NCBI RefSeq assembly: GCF_019320115.1
Contig: NC_089582.1
Span: 116,814,637 to 116,878,636, forward strand
DNA from: Miscanthus floridulus
Taxonomy: Eukaryota; Streptophyta; Magnoliopsida; Poales; Poaceae
Length of the DNA stretch: 64,000 bases
Direction: 5' to 3'
The translations under genes and the position numbers were made by a program. Below are positions 55,604-64,000 of this stretch, in pieces (the first letter of the stretch is position 1; each line of letters starts with the position of its first letter). The notes under the pieces are model-generated. The model ran no database searches. It was not told the DNA's origin and saw only the letters and a list, made by a program, of their open reading frames with translations.

Positions 55604-58600
55604 TTAGATGATCCCGTCCAGCCCAAAGACTCTACTACCGGGCTTCTTCATTCGTTTGGCTCCTAGGTTCCTTCCCGCCGGCTCCCCTTCAGTGCTTGCT
55701 TCCCTTTCCTTGCCATCATCAGGTTCAGAGATATCACCATCAATAGTGGTCGTTGCCGTGCCGCCGGTGACAGCCCTTCCTCCTTTAGAACCAGCTTGAC
55801 CCCAAGCTAGTGCATGGGGAAATTGTTGCTGTAGAGATTCTTCATCTTCCCAGGTGGAGAGAGTGGCAGGGAGGTAGGACCAGCGCACCGGAACTTGAGG
55901 GATCATACGATCATTGTGCTGACGAAGCCGACGGTCTAAGATTTCTTGAGGCACCTGCAACTGATTAGAAATGTCCGATAGCTCTTGACTTACCATAGCA
56001 GCAGATGGAATGGCCTTCTTGAGTTGTGATACATGGAACACCGGATGTATAAGACAATCTGGAGGTAGCTGCAGACGATAAGCTGAGTGACTAATCTTTT
56101 TAGTTATCAGAAATGGCCCAAAGAAACGGAAAGCCAATTTGTTGGAAGATCTGGGCGCCAAGGAAGTCTGCACATATGGTTGGGCTTTAAGATACACAGA
56201 GTCACCCGGTTGAAATGATCGAGGTGTTCGATGTCGATCAGCCTGAGTTTTCATTTTGTTCTGGGCTCTGACAAGATGCTGATGGACCAGTGATTACATT
56301 AGAGACCTTTCTTCCAACCATCCCTGAAGGTCACTGGATTTACAGGCTTGAGATATATCAATACCAAAATGCCTTGATTCATGATCATAGAGTACTAGGA
56401 ATGGACTTTGACCAAGAGAAGAATGGAATGACGTGTTATACCAGTATTCTGCCAATGCAAACTTGCAGAACAAGCATGCAGGAAACACCTTAAGTAAGTT
56501 TCAAGACATTGGTTAACACGCTCTGTCTAGCCATCCGTTTGTGGGTGATAGGCACTACTCATTCTCAAATCTGTGCCAAGGAGTTTAAACAACTCTTGCC
56601 AAATGTTGCTAGTAAAATTTTTATCCCTATCTAAGACCATAACTGTAGGGAGGCCATAGAGTTTGAAAATGTTGTTTAGATAGGCTACAACTACTTGAAG
56701 AGCAGTGAAAGGGTGGGAGAGGGGAACAAAATGAGCATATTTTGAAAATTTATCTACCACCACTAATATACAGTTGTATCCAGCAGACTTTGGAAGACCC
56801 TCTATAAAATCAAGAGTTACAGTGTGCCAAGCATGGTCAGGGATGGGTAAAGGTGCCAACAAACTTGGATAAGCCACTCTCTCGGCCTTTGCTTGCTGAC
56901 ATATAGTGCACTGGGCAACAAATTCTTGGACATATTGTTTAAGCTTGAACCATGCAAATAGATGTTTGACTCGCTTATAAGTGACCTCATAACCAGAGTG
57001 GTCGCCAATAGCGCTTGCATGGAGAGAGGAGAAGATCTTAGACTGCAAGACAGGTTGATGACCCACCCAAATTCTCTCCTTGTAGCAAATGATGCTATCC
57101 TTCAGTGAATACAAACCACTTGGAGAGGAAATAGAGAGTTCAGACAATAGTTTAGTAGCTTGAGAATCTGCTGTATAAGAATCTTGAATCTCCTGAAGCC
57201 AAAGTGGTCGCACTATAGAGATAGCAGAGATATCATAATAGGGAGACTGAGATACTCGTGAGAGGGCATCCGTTACTTTGTTATCCACGCCCTTTTTGTA
57301 CACAATTTGATATGAGAGACCCATCAATTTGGTTAATGTCTTGTGTTGAATAGGGGTTGATAATCTCTGATCATCTAAGTGAATTAGACTTTTCTGATCA
57401 GTGAGTATTGTGAAAGAGGAAGATTGCAAATAATGGCGCCAATGATCCACTCCATCAAGATTGCCAAACACTCCTTCTCATATGTTGAAAACCCTTGAGC
57501 CTTAACTCCAAGTGCTTTACTCACATATGAAATTGGGTGACCTTGCTGTTGTAGGACAACACCAATGCCTTTGGCCGAGGCATCTGTTTCAATAGTGAAA
57601 GGCAAGTTGAAATTTGGTAATGCCAGAACCGGTGCTGAAATCAATGCCTTCTTGAGCGCCTGAAAAGCAGCTTTGGTTTCTGATGTCCACACAAACAGAG
57701 TACCCTTTTTCAACAAGTTGGTAAGAGGTTTGCACAGAAGCCCAAACTGTGAAACAAATCTTCTGTAATATCCCACCATGCCTAAAAAACTGCGTAACTC
57801 CTTTATGTTCCGTGGTTGTGGCCATTCTTGGATAGAGGCTATCTTTGGGGGATCTATGGCGACACGTTGCCCACTGGCAATGTGGCCCAAATAAGATAAT
57901 TGTTGTTTTGCAAATGAGCACTTGGACATCTTGACATGAAAATGGTTTTGTTGCAGTATACTGAGAACTTCTTGTATATGCAAAAGATGATCTTCCCAGA
58001 ATTTACTATAAATCAAAATGTCATCTATAAAGACAACCACACATTTTTTGAGCAAAGGAGCTAGAATCAGGTTCATAACTATTTGAAATGTTGCTGGACC
58101 TCCTATGACTCCATACGGCATGACCCTGTACTCATAGTGCCCATTATGAGTTTGAAATGCCATTTTGAACTCTTCCCTGATGGCCATGCATATTTGATGA
58201 AACCCAGAACAAAGGTCAAGAGATGTGAACCAAGAAGAACCATGTAATTCCTCTAGAAGTTCTTCAATGATAGGCATGGGGTACTGGTTCTTCTTTGTCA
58301 GTGCATTCAGTCTGCAAAAATCGACGCATAAACACCAATCCCCAGTTTTCTTGCGCACCAGTAAGGCAGGTGATGAATAAGGACTTGTACTAGCTTGAAT
58401 CCATCCCTTCTCGAGCATGTCAGCTATCTGATTCTCTATCTCTGTCTTCTAGGCGGGGTTGTAGCGATAAGGTCTAAGGCAAAATGGTTGAGCGCCATCT
58501 AATAGTGGAATGGAGTGGTCGCCCAACCGTGAAGGTGAAAGTGTGGTTGGAGGCTCGAAACCCGGCTTGAATTGATCCAGCAAGTGTTTAAGATCCGGAG

Positions 58601-59513
58601 GTAATGACGGTTCTTGAGGTGTAGCAGGTTCCATTGCTTGAATTTGTACCAAATATAATATGGAGTCTGTCTTGTCAAAGGCGAGCAACTGATTGTGAGT
58701 AACCGGAGGCCCTAGTTGAACACCAGTAGGAATTCCTTGAAGAGTTATTAGCTTGTCTTGATAGGAGAATTGTAACCATCTATCCACCCTGTGAATTTTC
58801 ATAGGGCTGTGGGTTTCCAACTAGTCCATTCCTAATATGATATCATAGCCTCTGATTGGAATGATTTTTAGTGTTGTACAGAAAGTATGCCCTTGTGTGC
58901 CCCAGACTTGATCACGTAGCTCATGAGTACAAGATAGAACCTCTCTAGTAGCTACTCTGACAGTTACTGACTGAGATAGTGGTTGCCATGGAGAAGCATT
59001 AGCTGCAACCAGATCACTGGCAAAGCTATTTGAGCTTCCAAAATGAATCAACATAAATACTTCTTTTCCTTGAAGATAACCTCTTAGTCTGATTATTCTA
59101 GAGTCTTCAATGGCATTCAAAGCTTGTATAGATATAGCCATCAGATCATCTCCTGAGTTAGATTCTACAACTTCTGTTGCAGTTACTAGATCTTCATGAT
59201 CAGCAATACATTTCCAGATGTCTTCTATAGCATTGAGAGAGATAGAAGGAGGACACTTATGGTTGGGTCCCCATTTTTCTCCACATTTGAAACACAAGCC
59301 TTTGGATCTTCTATAATTCTTCAAGGCAATCAATTTATCCTCCCCTGTATGCCTGGTCTTGCCAAGATCAGGTGGCTTCTTATCTTCATCAATTCGTGCA
59401 AAATTAGAAGATGTTGCAAAAGGTGCCTCGATAGATTCTTGATTGTTTCTCTTTGAATAAGATCCCAAATCAGATCTCCTAATAGGTTGGCCTTGAGAAG
59501 CTTCTTCCTGCAA
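55604..59513 (-). pseudogene. pol of gypsy element 3, few lesions
   Basis: The zinc knuckle CFKCGEKWGPNHKC lies at about 59253-59294. The protease site reads LIHFGSS near 59045 where LIDSGSS is usual, so the catalytic Asp is His. A stop replaces Trp at GMD*LE (58821-58823) and Gln at NPA*KTE (58449-58451). Reverse transcriptase has VDFCRLNALTKKNQYPMP and the catalytic FIDDILIYS (about 58005-58031). RNase H follows (IETDASAKGIGVVLQQ), with a frame change at about 57384-57471. The integrase includes CTICQQAKAERV and MVLDRDKNFTSN, then HPQTDG followed by a stop (56527-56529) and another frame change. The tail (55604-56254) has HPVFHVSQLKKA and chromodomain-like VPVRWSYLPATLSTWEDEE. Confidence 0.85.
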
Positions 59514-60606
59514 AAAAGGCCAAAGAGCTAGCAGTATCTAAATCTTGAGGTCTGTGCATCATAACCACCACACGCACATCCTTTTTAAGGCCATCAAGAA
59601 AGCGGTTTGTAATAACGGTAGGAGGAAAAGATGGATCATGGGCTAATAATTGATGGACAATGTCACTGAATTGTTCAACATATTCAGAGACTATAGTGGT
59701 TTGCTTAATGTGAAAGAAATGTCGCAACAGGTGATTGTGTTCATCTTTGTCAAACCTATTGCAGAGAGCTACAACAAAGGATTCACATGACATTTTACTG
59801 ATGGCAGTTGACATAGTCTGAAACCAAAGTGCTGTAGAACCCACTAGACGCATAGTAGCTAAACGAACCCAAAGACTTGGATCAGTTTGATAGACATCAA
59901 AGTATGTTTCACAGCATTTGATCCACAAACGTGGGTTAGAGCCATCAAACTTATGGAATTCAACTTCAGGAAAGGGTGTGAGGGGTGGGTAGTGTGAGTA
60001 GTGTAGCCGATCACAGTGCCCAGAGTCAGAAGTATGAAGTAGAATAGGGGTGGATTTGGATGGGGTTGGTGTCGCACCTGTGATCGGGGCCGGTTCTGGG
60101 GCAATGGTGTACACTGCCCTGAAATCAACACCCCAGTGAGAAGTTCACTTGCCGTGGTCTAACGACCCAGGTGCCACCCTTGACGGGTGAAACTCCAGGT
60201 GAGCGGAGCTCGGCACCTTGATGCTCAGAGAGGCAAAGTGGTCCTCTCGAATTGCCATGGTAAGTGAGGGTTGCGCGATGGTGACTTCCCCAGACTGCTC
60301 CCCATGGGTTGGTTCTAGAGGTTGGGCCAGCGAAATCCGAGACCCTAGAACTTGCTCGATGCGCTCCCCCAGATTCAGCACGGCGTGCTCCAGCTCGTGA
60401 ACTTTGTTATCAACTTTGGGCTTCCACAGCAACAAGTCCGTCTTCATCGCAGTCATCTCCGTCATCGAACTCTTGAGCTCGTTGATTCCCTTGGAGTTTT
60501 CTCCTAGCAACACCAGGATTTGCCCCAACTGCTCTTCCTTAGTGATGGAGGCCATCTGTCTTTGGGTGAGGTACTGATGCGATGCCAGACTCACAAATTT
60601 CCCCAC
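59479..60606 (-). pseudogene. gag of gypsy element 3
   Basis: The N-terminal part (60145-60606) is a coiled-coil-like segment, rich in Leu/Glu/Lys heptads around KEEQLGQILVLLGENSKG. It ends in TAA/TGA-type stops, and the capsid-like part resumes in the same frame at 60114. The capsid region carries PEVEFHKFDGSNPRLWIKCC, TALWFQTM and the retrotransposon gag motif EYVEQFSDIVHQLL. The gag frame runs into pol at an A6 (T6 on this strand) run at 59512-59517, where one extra base takes gag out of the pol frame. Related elements have one continuous gag-pol ORF, so this is probably a lesion rather than programmed frameshifting. Confidence 0.8.
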
Positions 60607-60744
60607 AAATCGATTCGCGGGCTTGGGAATTATCGAGAAATCGCTGGTGGCGGCAGCTCACTGCCCTCTAAGGATCTCAATCGACCCCGAAGCATTTGCG
60701 ATTTTGACCGATGGAATGCGGAAATTCGAGGGACTAAGGATCGA

Positions 60745-60762
60745 GAGGCAATCTGATACTAG
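60745..60762 (-). other. Primer-binding site of gypsy element 3
   Basis: On the minus strand TCTAGTATCAGATTGCC directly after the 5' LTR. It is a mutated form of the TGGTATCAGAGC tRNA-Met site. Confidence 0.65.
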
Positions 60763-60763
60763 A

Positions 60764-60928
60764 TGTGACTAGACTATGATATATCACCTATAATATGATA
60801 GAGTATTTGGGTAAATACGATCGCCGTCGGCCGATCAACAAGATCGCCGAACGCCGCCGCCGTCGCCCTCAGGCACGGTCAGAATCTAATTCCCATCTGA
60901 TCCTCTCACCACTCCTCTATTACTTACA
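60764..60928 (-). repeat. 5' LTR of gypsy element 3
   Basis: On the minus strand TGTAAGTAATAGAGG...CTAGTCACA. Partner of 55397-55558. Confidence 0.8.
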
Positions 60929-61073
60929 AAAGGGGCCTCAATGAGCTGCCCTCACATCTAGGTGACGCAGGGTCTGTTTTAGATGATCTAGTCCGGCCCA
61001 AAGACTCTACTTCTGGGCTTCTTTGTTCGTTTGGCTCCTGGGTTCTAGTGGTTGTCGCCGTGCCGTCGGTGAC
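60929..61073 (-). mobile_element. Remnant of a second Reina-like copy (pol 3' end and polypurine side)
   Basis: The sequence outside the 5' LTR matches the inside of the element next to its 3' LTR: 60929-61042 matches 55559-55680, and 61043-61073 matches about 55742-55772 after an internal deletion. On the minus strand this puts the C-terminal pol end of one copy directly upstream of the LTR of the next. Confidence 0.7.
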
Positions 61074-61500
61074 AGATGGCATGGCGCCGTGCAGCTGCTC
61101 GGAGAAGGTCGCGTGGAAACCCATGGCGTGGTGCCAAGAACAGGCGTGAGGCAGCCGGAGAACTGGGTATCGGCCTATCGGGACTATATAATATTGTGGA
61201 CTATGCTCGTGAACGTCACAGCTGATCATGTTACTATACAACGATTTGGAGACTGAAGGGGACGTATCAAGCTTGTTTTCATTGGCAGTCTATAGTTCGG
61301 TCCTTGATAACTACACCTAATACATACGAAAACAACAGTGGTAGCTTTTGTATAAACCAAAAGACAAATCATCAAGTTGCGTTTAAAAAACTTCAAATCA
61401 ATGTGAAGCTGATCTCTTATTCAAGAGACTAGAGTGCTACATGGAACCTATATTGAAAATCATATCAGAATTATTGCACACCATTCAGAGACTTAACAAG
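61074..61500. other. Intergenic DNA, no gene recognised
   Basis: Mixed DNA with no coding or repeat signal identified. Confidence 0.4.
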
Positions 61501-61630
61501 CCCTATCAATAAATGAAATTAATAATGATCTTATGTATATGAATTCAGGGTCCACAGAGCTCACGCGTCCGTGTGAGGTTTAGTAAAACAAAATCACGAT
61601 CCTGGTGCAACGCACGGGCATGTTTGCTAG
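61501..61630 (+). mobile_element. Helitron-type 3' terminus
   Basis: GGTGCAACGCACGGGCATG followed by TTTGCTAG and T at 61593-61631. The GCAACGCACGGGC...CTAG|T end is the usual 3' terminus of grass Helitrons. The left end was not located, so only the terminal part is listed. Confidence 0.5.
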
Positions 61631-62056
61631 TAAACCTAAACTCCTATGACTTTGCTTTCTTGGAAATCCATGCAATAGAAGGCCTTGAATATTGGAGACT
61701 TTCTAAAAAAAGAAGTCTTTCAAATGAGGGCATTTGCCTAAAGATGACAGCTCAAGATCTCTCATGAAAAAACTTATATCCCCAAGGAACTTCTACATTG
61801 TGGTCATGAGTCATAAACTCATAATATGACCAAGATCCAAAACCACAGGCTTTTCTTTGTTGGTGGGCTGGGAATGCCAAACTTAAAATTTGTATTGTTA
61901 GTACTGAGCTCTCACAGAGGAGAAAAAAAACTATGGTTGTAGATTCACTTATCTGTGTACAAAAGAAAATGCACGGCAAAGTGCAAGAGAAGGTCTGAAA
62001 AGGAAATAAGGCAATGTCGGCTTCTAACACGGGTACAGAAATGATTTTTACAGACA
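61631..62056. other. Intergenic DNA, no gene recognised
   Basis: A 101-codon minus-strand frame (61752-62057) has no recognised motif. It is probably chance or part of a CACTA interior. Confidence 0.4.
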
Positions 62057-62249
62057 CCTCTCTTTTCGAACAGAGGCGATTGACTTAGGACACCACCTCT
62101 AACCTTGGCGGGGGGAGGCACTGTAGCTTCATAACTGGTTCCCTCAGGAAAGACCGCCTCTGGAAACGTATCATTTCTAGGGGCAGTTCAGTTAAGACAA
62201 CCGCGTCTAAAAATACGATTTTTGGGGACGGGCGTCTTTACAGAACCAT
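62057..62249. mobile_element. CACTA-type subterminal fragment
   Basis: Repeated GAGGCG, ACCACCTCTAA, GACCGCCTCTGG and GGGACGGGCGTCTTT words, like the subterminal repeats of grass En/Spm elements. It is interrupted by the copia-like solo LTR B. No transposase was seen. Confidence 0.4.
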
Positions 62250-62254
62250 CAGGT

Positions 62255-63725
62255 TGAAAGCATTTAGGCCCCTAGTTGGGTTTCGATGATTAATGACAAT
62301 ACGTGATTACTATGACCAACGTGTGTTTTATAGAGGCAATTAAGTTAGGTCATGGTAATGGAGATCGATTGGGCTATCATGGTGGTCATGCCCCTTGATG
62401 GAAATCGTTTAGGTTTTCAAAGGATGGACGACAAGGTTAAGGATGGACCAGTTCTAAGTGTCGTTTGGTATTGAAGAGACACTTAGAGTAGTTTAGGACT
62501 TTGTTTTTCCTTTGGCCATACTATTAAGGGGGTATGGACGGGTAGCTTGACCTAGGTGAGTCTAGTGGGTTAGGTGTGGTGCACACTTGCTAAACCTAGC
62601 ACTAGGTAGCTCCTAAAAAGCCCTTAGATCCATTGGAGCAAACTTCATTCACGTACGTTCGAAAGTGAGAAGTGAATGGAGGGTCAAATACTGACCGGAC
62701 GCTGGCGCAGAGTCCGGTCAATTCATTTGATCAAAGTGAAGTCGTCTGGAAGTGACCGGACACTGAGAGGTCAAGTGATCGGACGCTGGGGGCCAGCGTC
62801 CGGTCGACTCCAGTAAGGTTCCAGAGAGGGAAAATCTCGACCGGACGCGTCCGGTCAGTGCTGACCGGACGTTGGCCAGCGTCCGGTCACACTTTAAACA
62901 CTGGAGTTCGGGGTGAACTGACCGGCGCGTCCAGTCAACATGACCGGAGCATCCGGTCACCCCGCAGAGGCACATAATGGTTCGTTTTTCAGCCCATGTT
63001 ATAAATACTTCATCCATTCGTGTGTGGGGGCACTTTTGCTCATTTTAACAGCTGAGAAACAAGAAGAGCAAGGTCCTAGTAAGGTGATTGAGATTTGAGA
63101 ATCCCAAAGAGAGCCCTCATTAGTGAGATCAAGGGTAGCAAAGTGTGCATCCACCCTTCTTATTAGGCTTGTTGTGGTCAAGTGAGAGTTCGTGCTTGTT
63201 ACTCTGGGTGATCGCCATCACCTAGACGGCTTGGTGGTGATTGGGAGCTTGGTGATCATCCGGCGGGGCTTGTGGATGACCCAACTTAAGTTATGAGCGG
63301 TTGTGGGTGATTCACCACGACGGAGTGTCGAAGAATCAACCCGTAGAGAGCACTTGATCCTTGCGCGGATCAAGGGGCAGCTACACCCTTGCGCGGGTGC
63401 TCCAACGAGGACTAGTGGGGAGTGAACGAGGACTAGTGGGGAGTGGCGACTCTACGATACCTCGGCAAAACATCGCCGCGTTCCTTCTTCTCTATTTACT
63501 TTGAGCATTTACTTTGAGCAATTCAATATTTGTCTTTACATTCATAGAATTGTTATGCTAGAGTAGGATTAGAACTTAGGTTGCAAGACTTTTTGTGCGA
63601 TAGAACATTACAAACACTTTCTAGGCACAAGGGGTTAATTGGGCTAACAATAGGATTTAATTATTGCAAAGAAATTTTAGAATTAGCCCAATTCACCCTC
63701 CCTCTTGGGCATCTTGATCCTTTCA
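62255..63725 (+). mobile_element. Copia-like (SIRE/Maximus-type) solo LTR B
   Basis: 1,471 bp from TGAAAGCATTTAGGCCCC to GGGCATCTTGATCCTTTCA, with inverted TGAAAG/CTTTCA ends. It is flanked by CAGGT (62250-62254) and CATGT (63726-63730), a 5-bp duplication with one change. The end CCCAATTCACCCTCCCTCTT corresponds to that of solo LTR A. It contains another CCGGAC/GTCCGG cluster at 62694-62962. Confidence 0.75.
62694..62962. repeat. CCGGAC/GTCCGG palindrome cluster in solo LTR B
   Basis: About nine copies of GACCGGACGC or GCGTCCGGTC-type decamers in 270 bp. They include GACCGGACGCGTCCGGTCAG near 62839, an 18-base palindrome also found in solo LTR A. Confidence 0.8.
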
Positions 63726-63730
63726 CATGT

Positions 63731-64000
63731 AACATGTTTTCTTTTGTGAATGACAGAGCACAGACGTCGACACCCACACCCACATGAGCACATCGTCTAC
63801 CACTAAAAGGACTGTATATCTAAATTCTAGAATAAATCTAGCAAAATGTGAACACCTATGTTAACTCGAGGACTTAACCCTGACAGTTAGGTGAACATTC
63901 TGCTAAGCTGAATTGGCTAAAGTCGGGTTCCACTCTGACGTAGTAAATGTATATTTGAATGATGAAGGAGAGTATAGCATAGTAGATATATACAATGCCT
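63731..64000. other. Intergenic DNA to window end, no gene recognised
   Basis: The sequence would have joined 62249 before insertion of solo LTR B. No coding signal was seen. Confidence 0.4.

Larger units (their letters stand above)
55397..60928 (-). mobile_element. Short-LTR Ty3/gypsy retrotransposon 3 (Reina-like chromovirus)
   Basis: A 5.5-kb element on the minus strand with very short LTRs (165 bp at 60764-60928, 162 bp at 55397-55558), a tRNA-Met-like primer-binding site and an almost continuous gag-pol. Small total size, tiny LTRs and a chromodomain-like C-terminus point to the Reina lineage. The LTRs differ at about 16 of ~162 positions by eye, so insertion is not recent. No target-site duplication can be read because the right side abuts a remnant of another copy (60929-61073). 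Confidence 0.8.

Noticed and set aside
59479..59513. Gag/pol overlap read as programmed ribosomal frameshifting
   Set aside because: The overlap sits on an A6/T6 run where a single extra base explains it, and related plant elements usually have one continuous ORF. A homopolymer lesion or sequencing error is simpler.
61752..62057. 101-codon minus-strand open frame
   Set aside because: No recognised domain, low-complexity hydrophobic stretches, and it lies next to CACTA-like and Helitron-like DNA. Not supported as a gene.

Overview
The window looks like nuclear DNA from a grass, most likely a panicoid of the Andropogoneae (sorghum, sugarcane or Miscanthus type). The reasons are the GC-rich monocot single-exon genes set in AT-rich repeats, nine copies of a short 'GGCCTGTTCGGC...' inverted-repeat element, and nested Ty3/gypsy and copia LTRs. 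I cannot fix the species from sequence alone. No rRNA, tRNA, CRISPR array or prokaryotic-style operon was seen.

Region 1-22.7 kb is the gene-bearing part. It holds one apparently intact single-exon gene, a membrane-anchored SAM-dependent methyltransferase-like protein (minus strand, 2883-3962). It also holds a bHLH transcription factor gene (plus strand, 16704-17533) whose original start seems to be cut off by a one-base deletion. Around these sit small transposons that can be delimited by their target-site duplications (TSDs): a 1.84-kb LINE carrying only an ORF1-like gag (16-bp TSD), a 0.72-kb poly(A) retroposon (16-bp TSD), a Helitron-like tract ending CTAG|T with an exon of a HAD-type pyrimidine 5'-nucleotidase gene inside it, and a 2.0-kb Pack-MULE. 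The Pack-MULE has ~225-bp terminal inverted repeats, a perfect 9-bp TSD and a captured piece of a wax ester synthase/diacylglycerol acyltransferase (WSD) gene with its own TATA box. A 140-bp MITE later landed inside exon 3 of that captured gene.

Region 22.7-35.5 kb is one Ty3/gypsy chromovirus-like element with ~3.83-kb LTRs, TSD GGCAC and a decayed gag-pol. Many of its in-frame stops fit C-to-T change at CAG/CAA/CGA codons. Region 37.9-52.6 kb is a second large LTR element (TSD TCATC) with 3.64-kb LTRs but only ~2 kb of its own non-coding internal DNA, so it is non-autonomous. It has been invaded by a 3.7-kb minus-strand gypsy solo LTR (inside its 5' LTR) and by a 1.9-kb copia-like solo LTR (inside its internal region, TSD ATAGC).

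Region 52.6-64 kb holds low-complexity DNA, a 120-bp duplicated segment and a minus-strand, short-LTR Ty3/gypsy element (Reina-like, 55397-60928, LTRs of only 162 and 165 bp). Its upstream LTR abuts a remnant of another copy's 3' end. Beyond lie a second Helitron-type 3' end, CACTA-like subterminal DNA and a second copia-like solo LTR (62255-63725).

The genes do not form a pathway. The window records gene capture and nested insertion around two host genes. I found no clearly new multi-gene system. The strongest unusual object is the Pack-MULE directly downstream of the bHLH gene.
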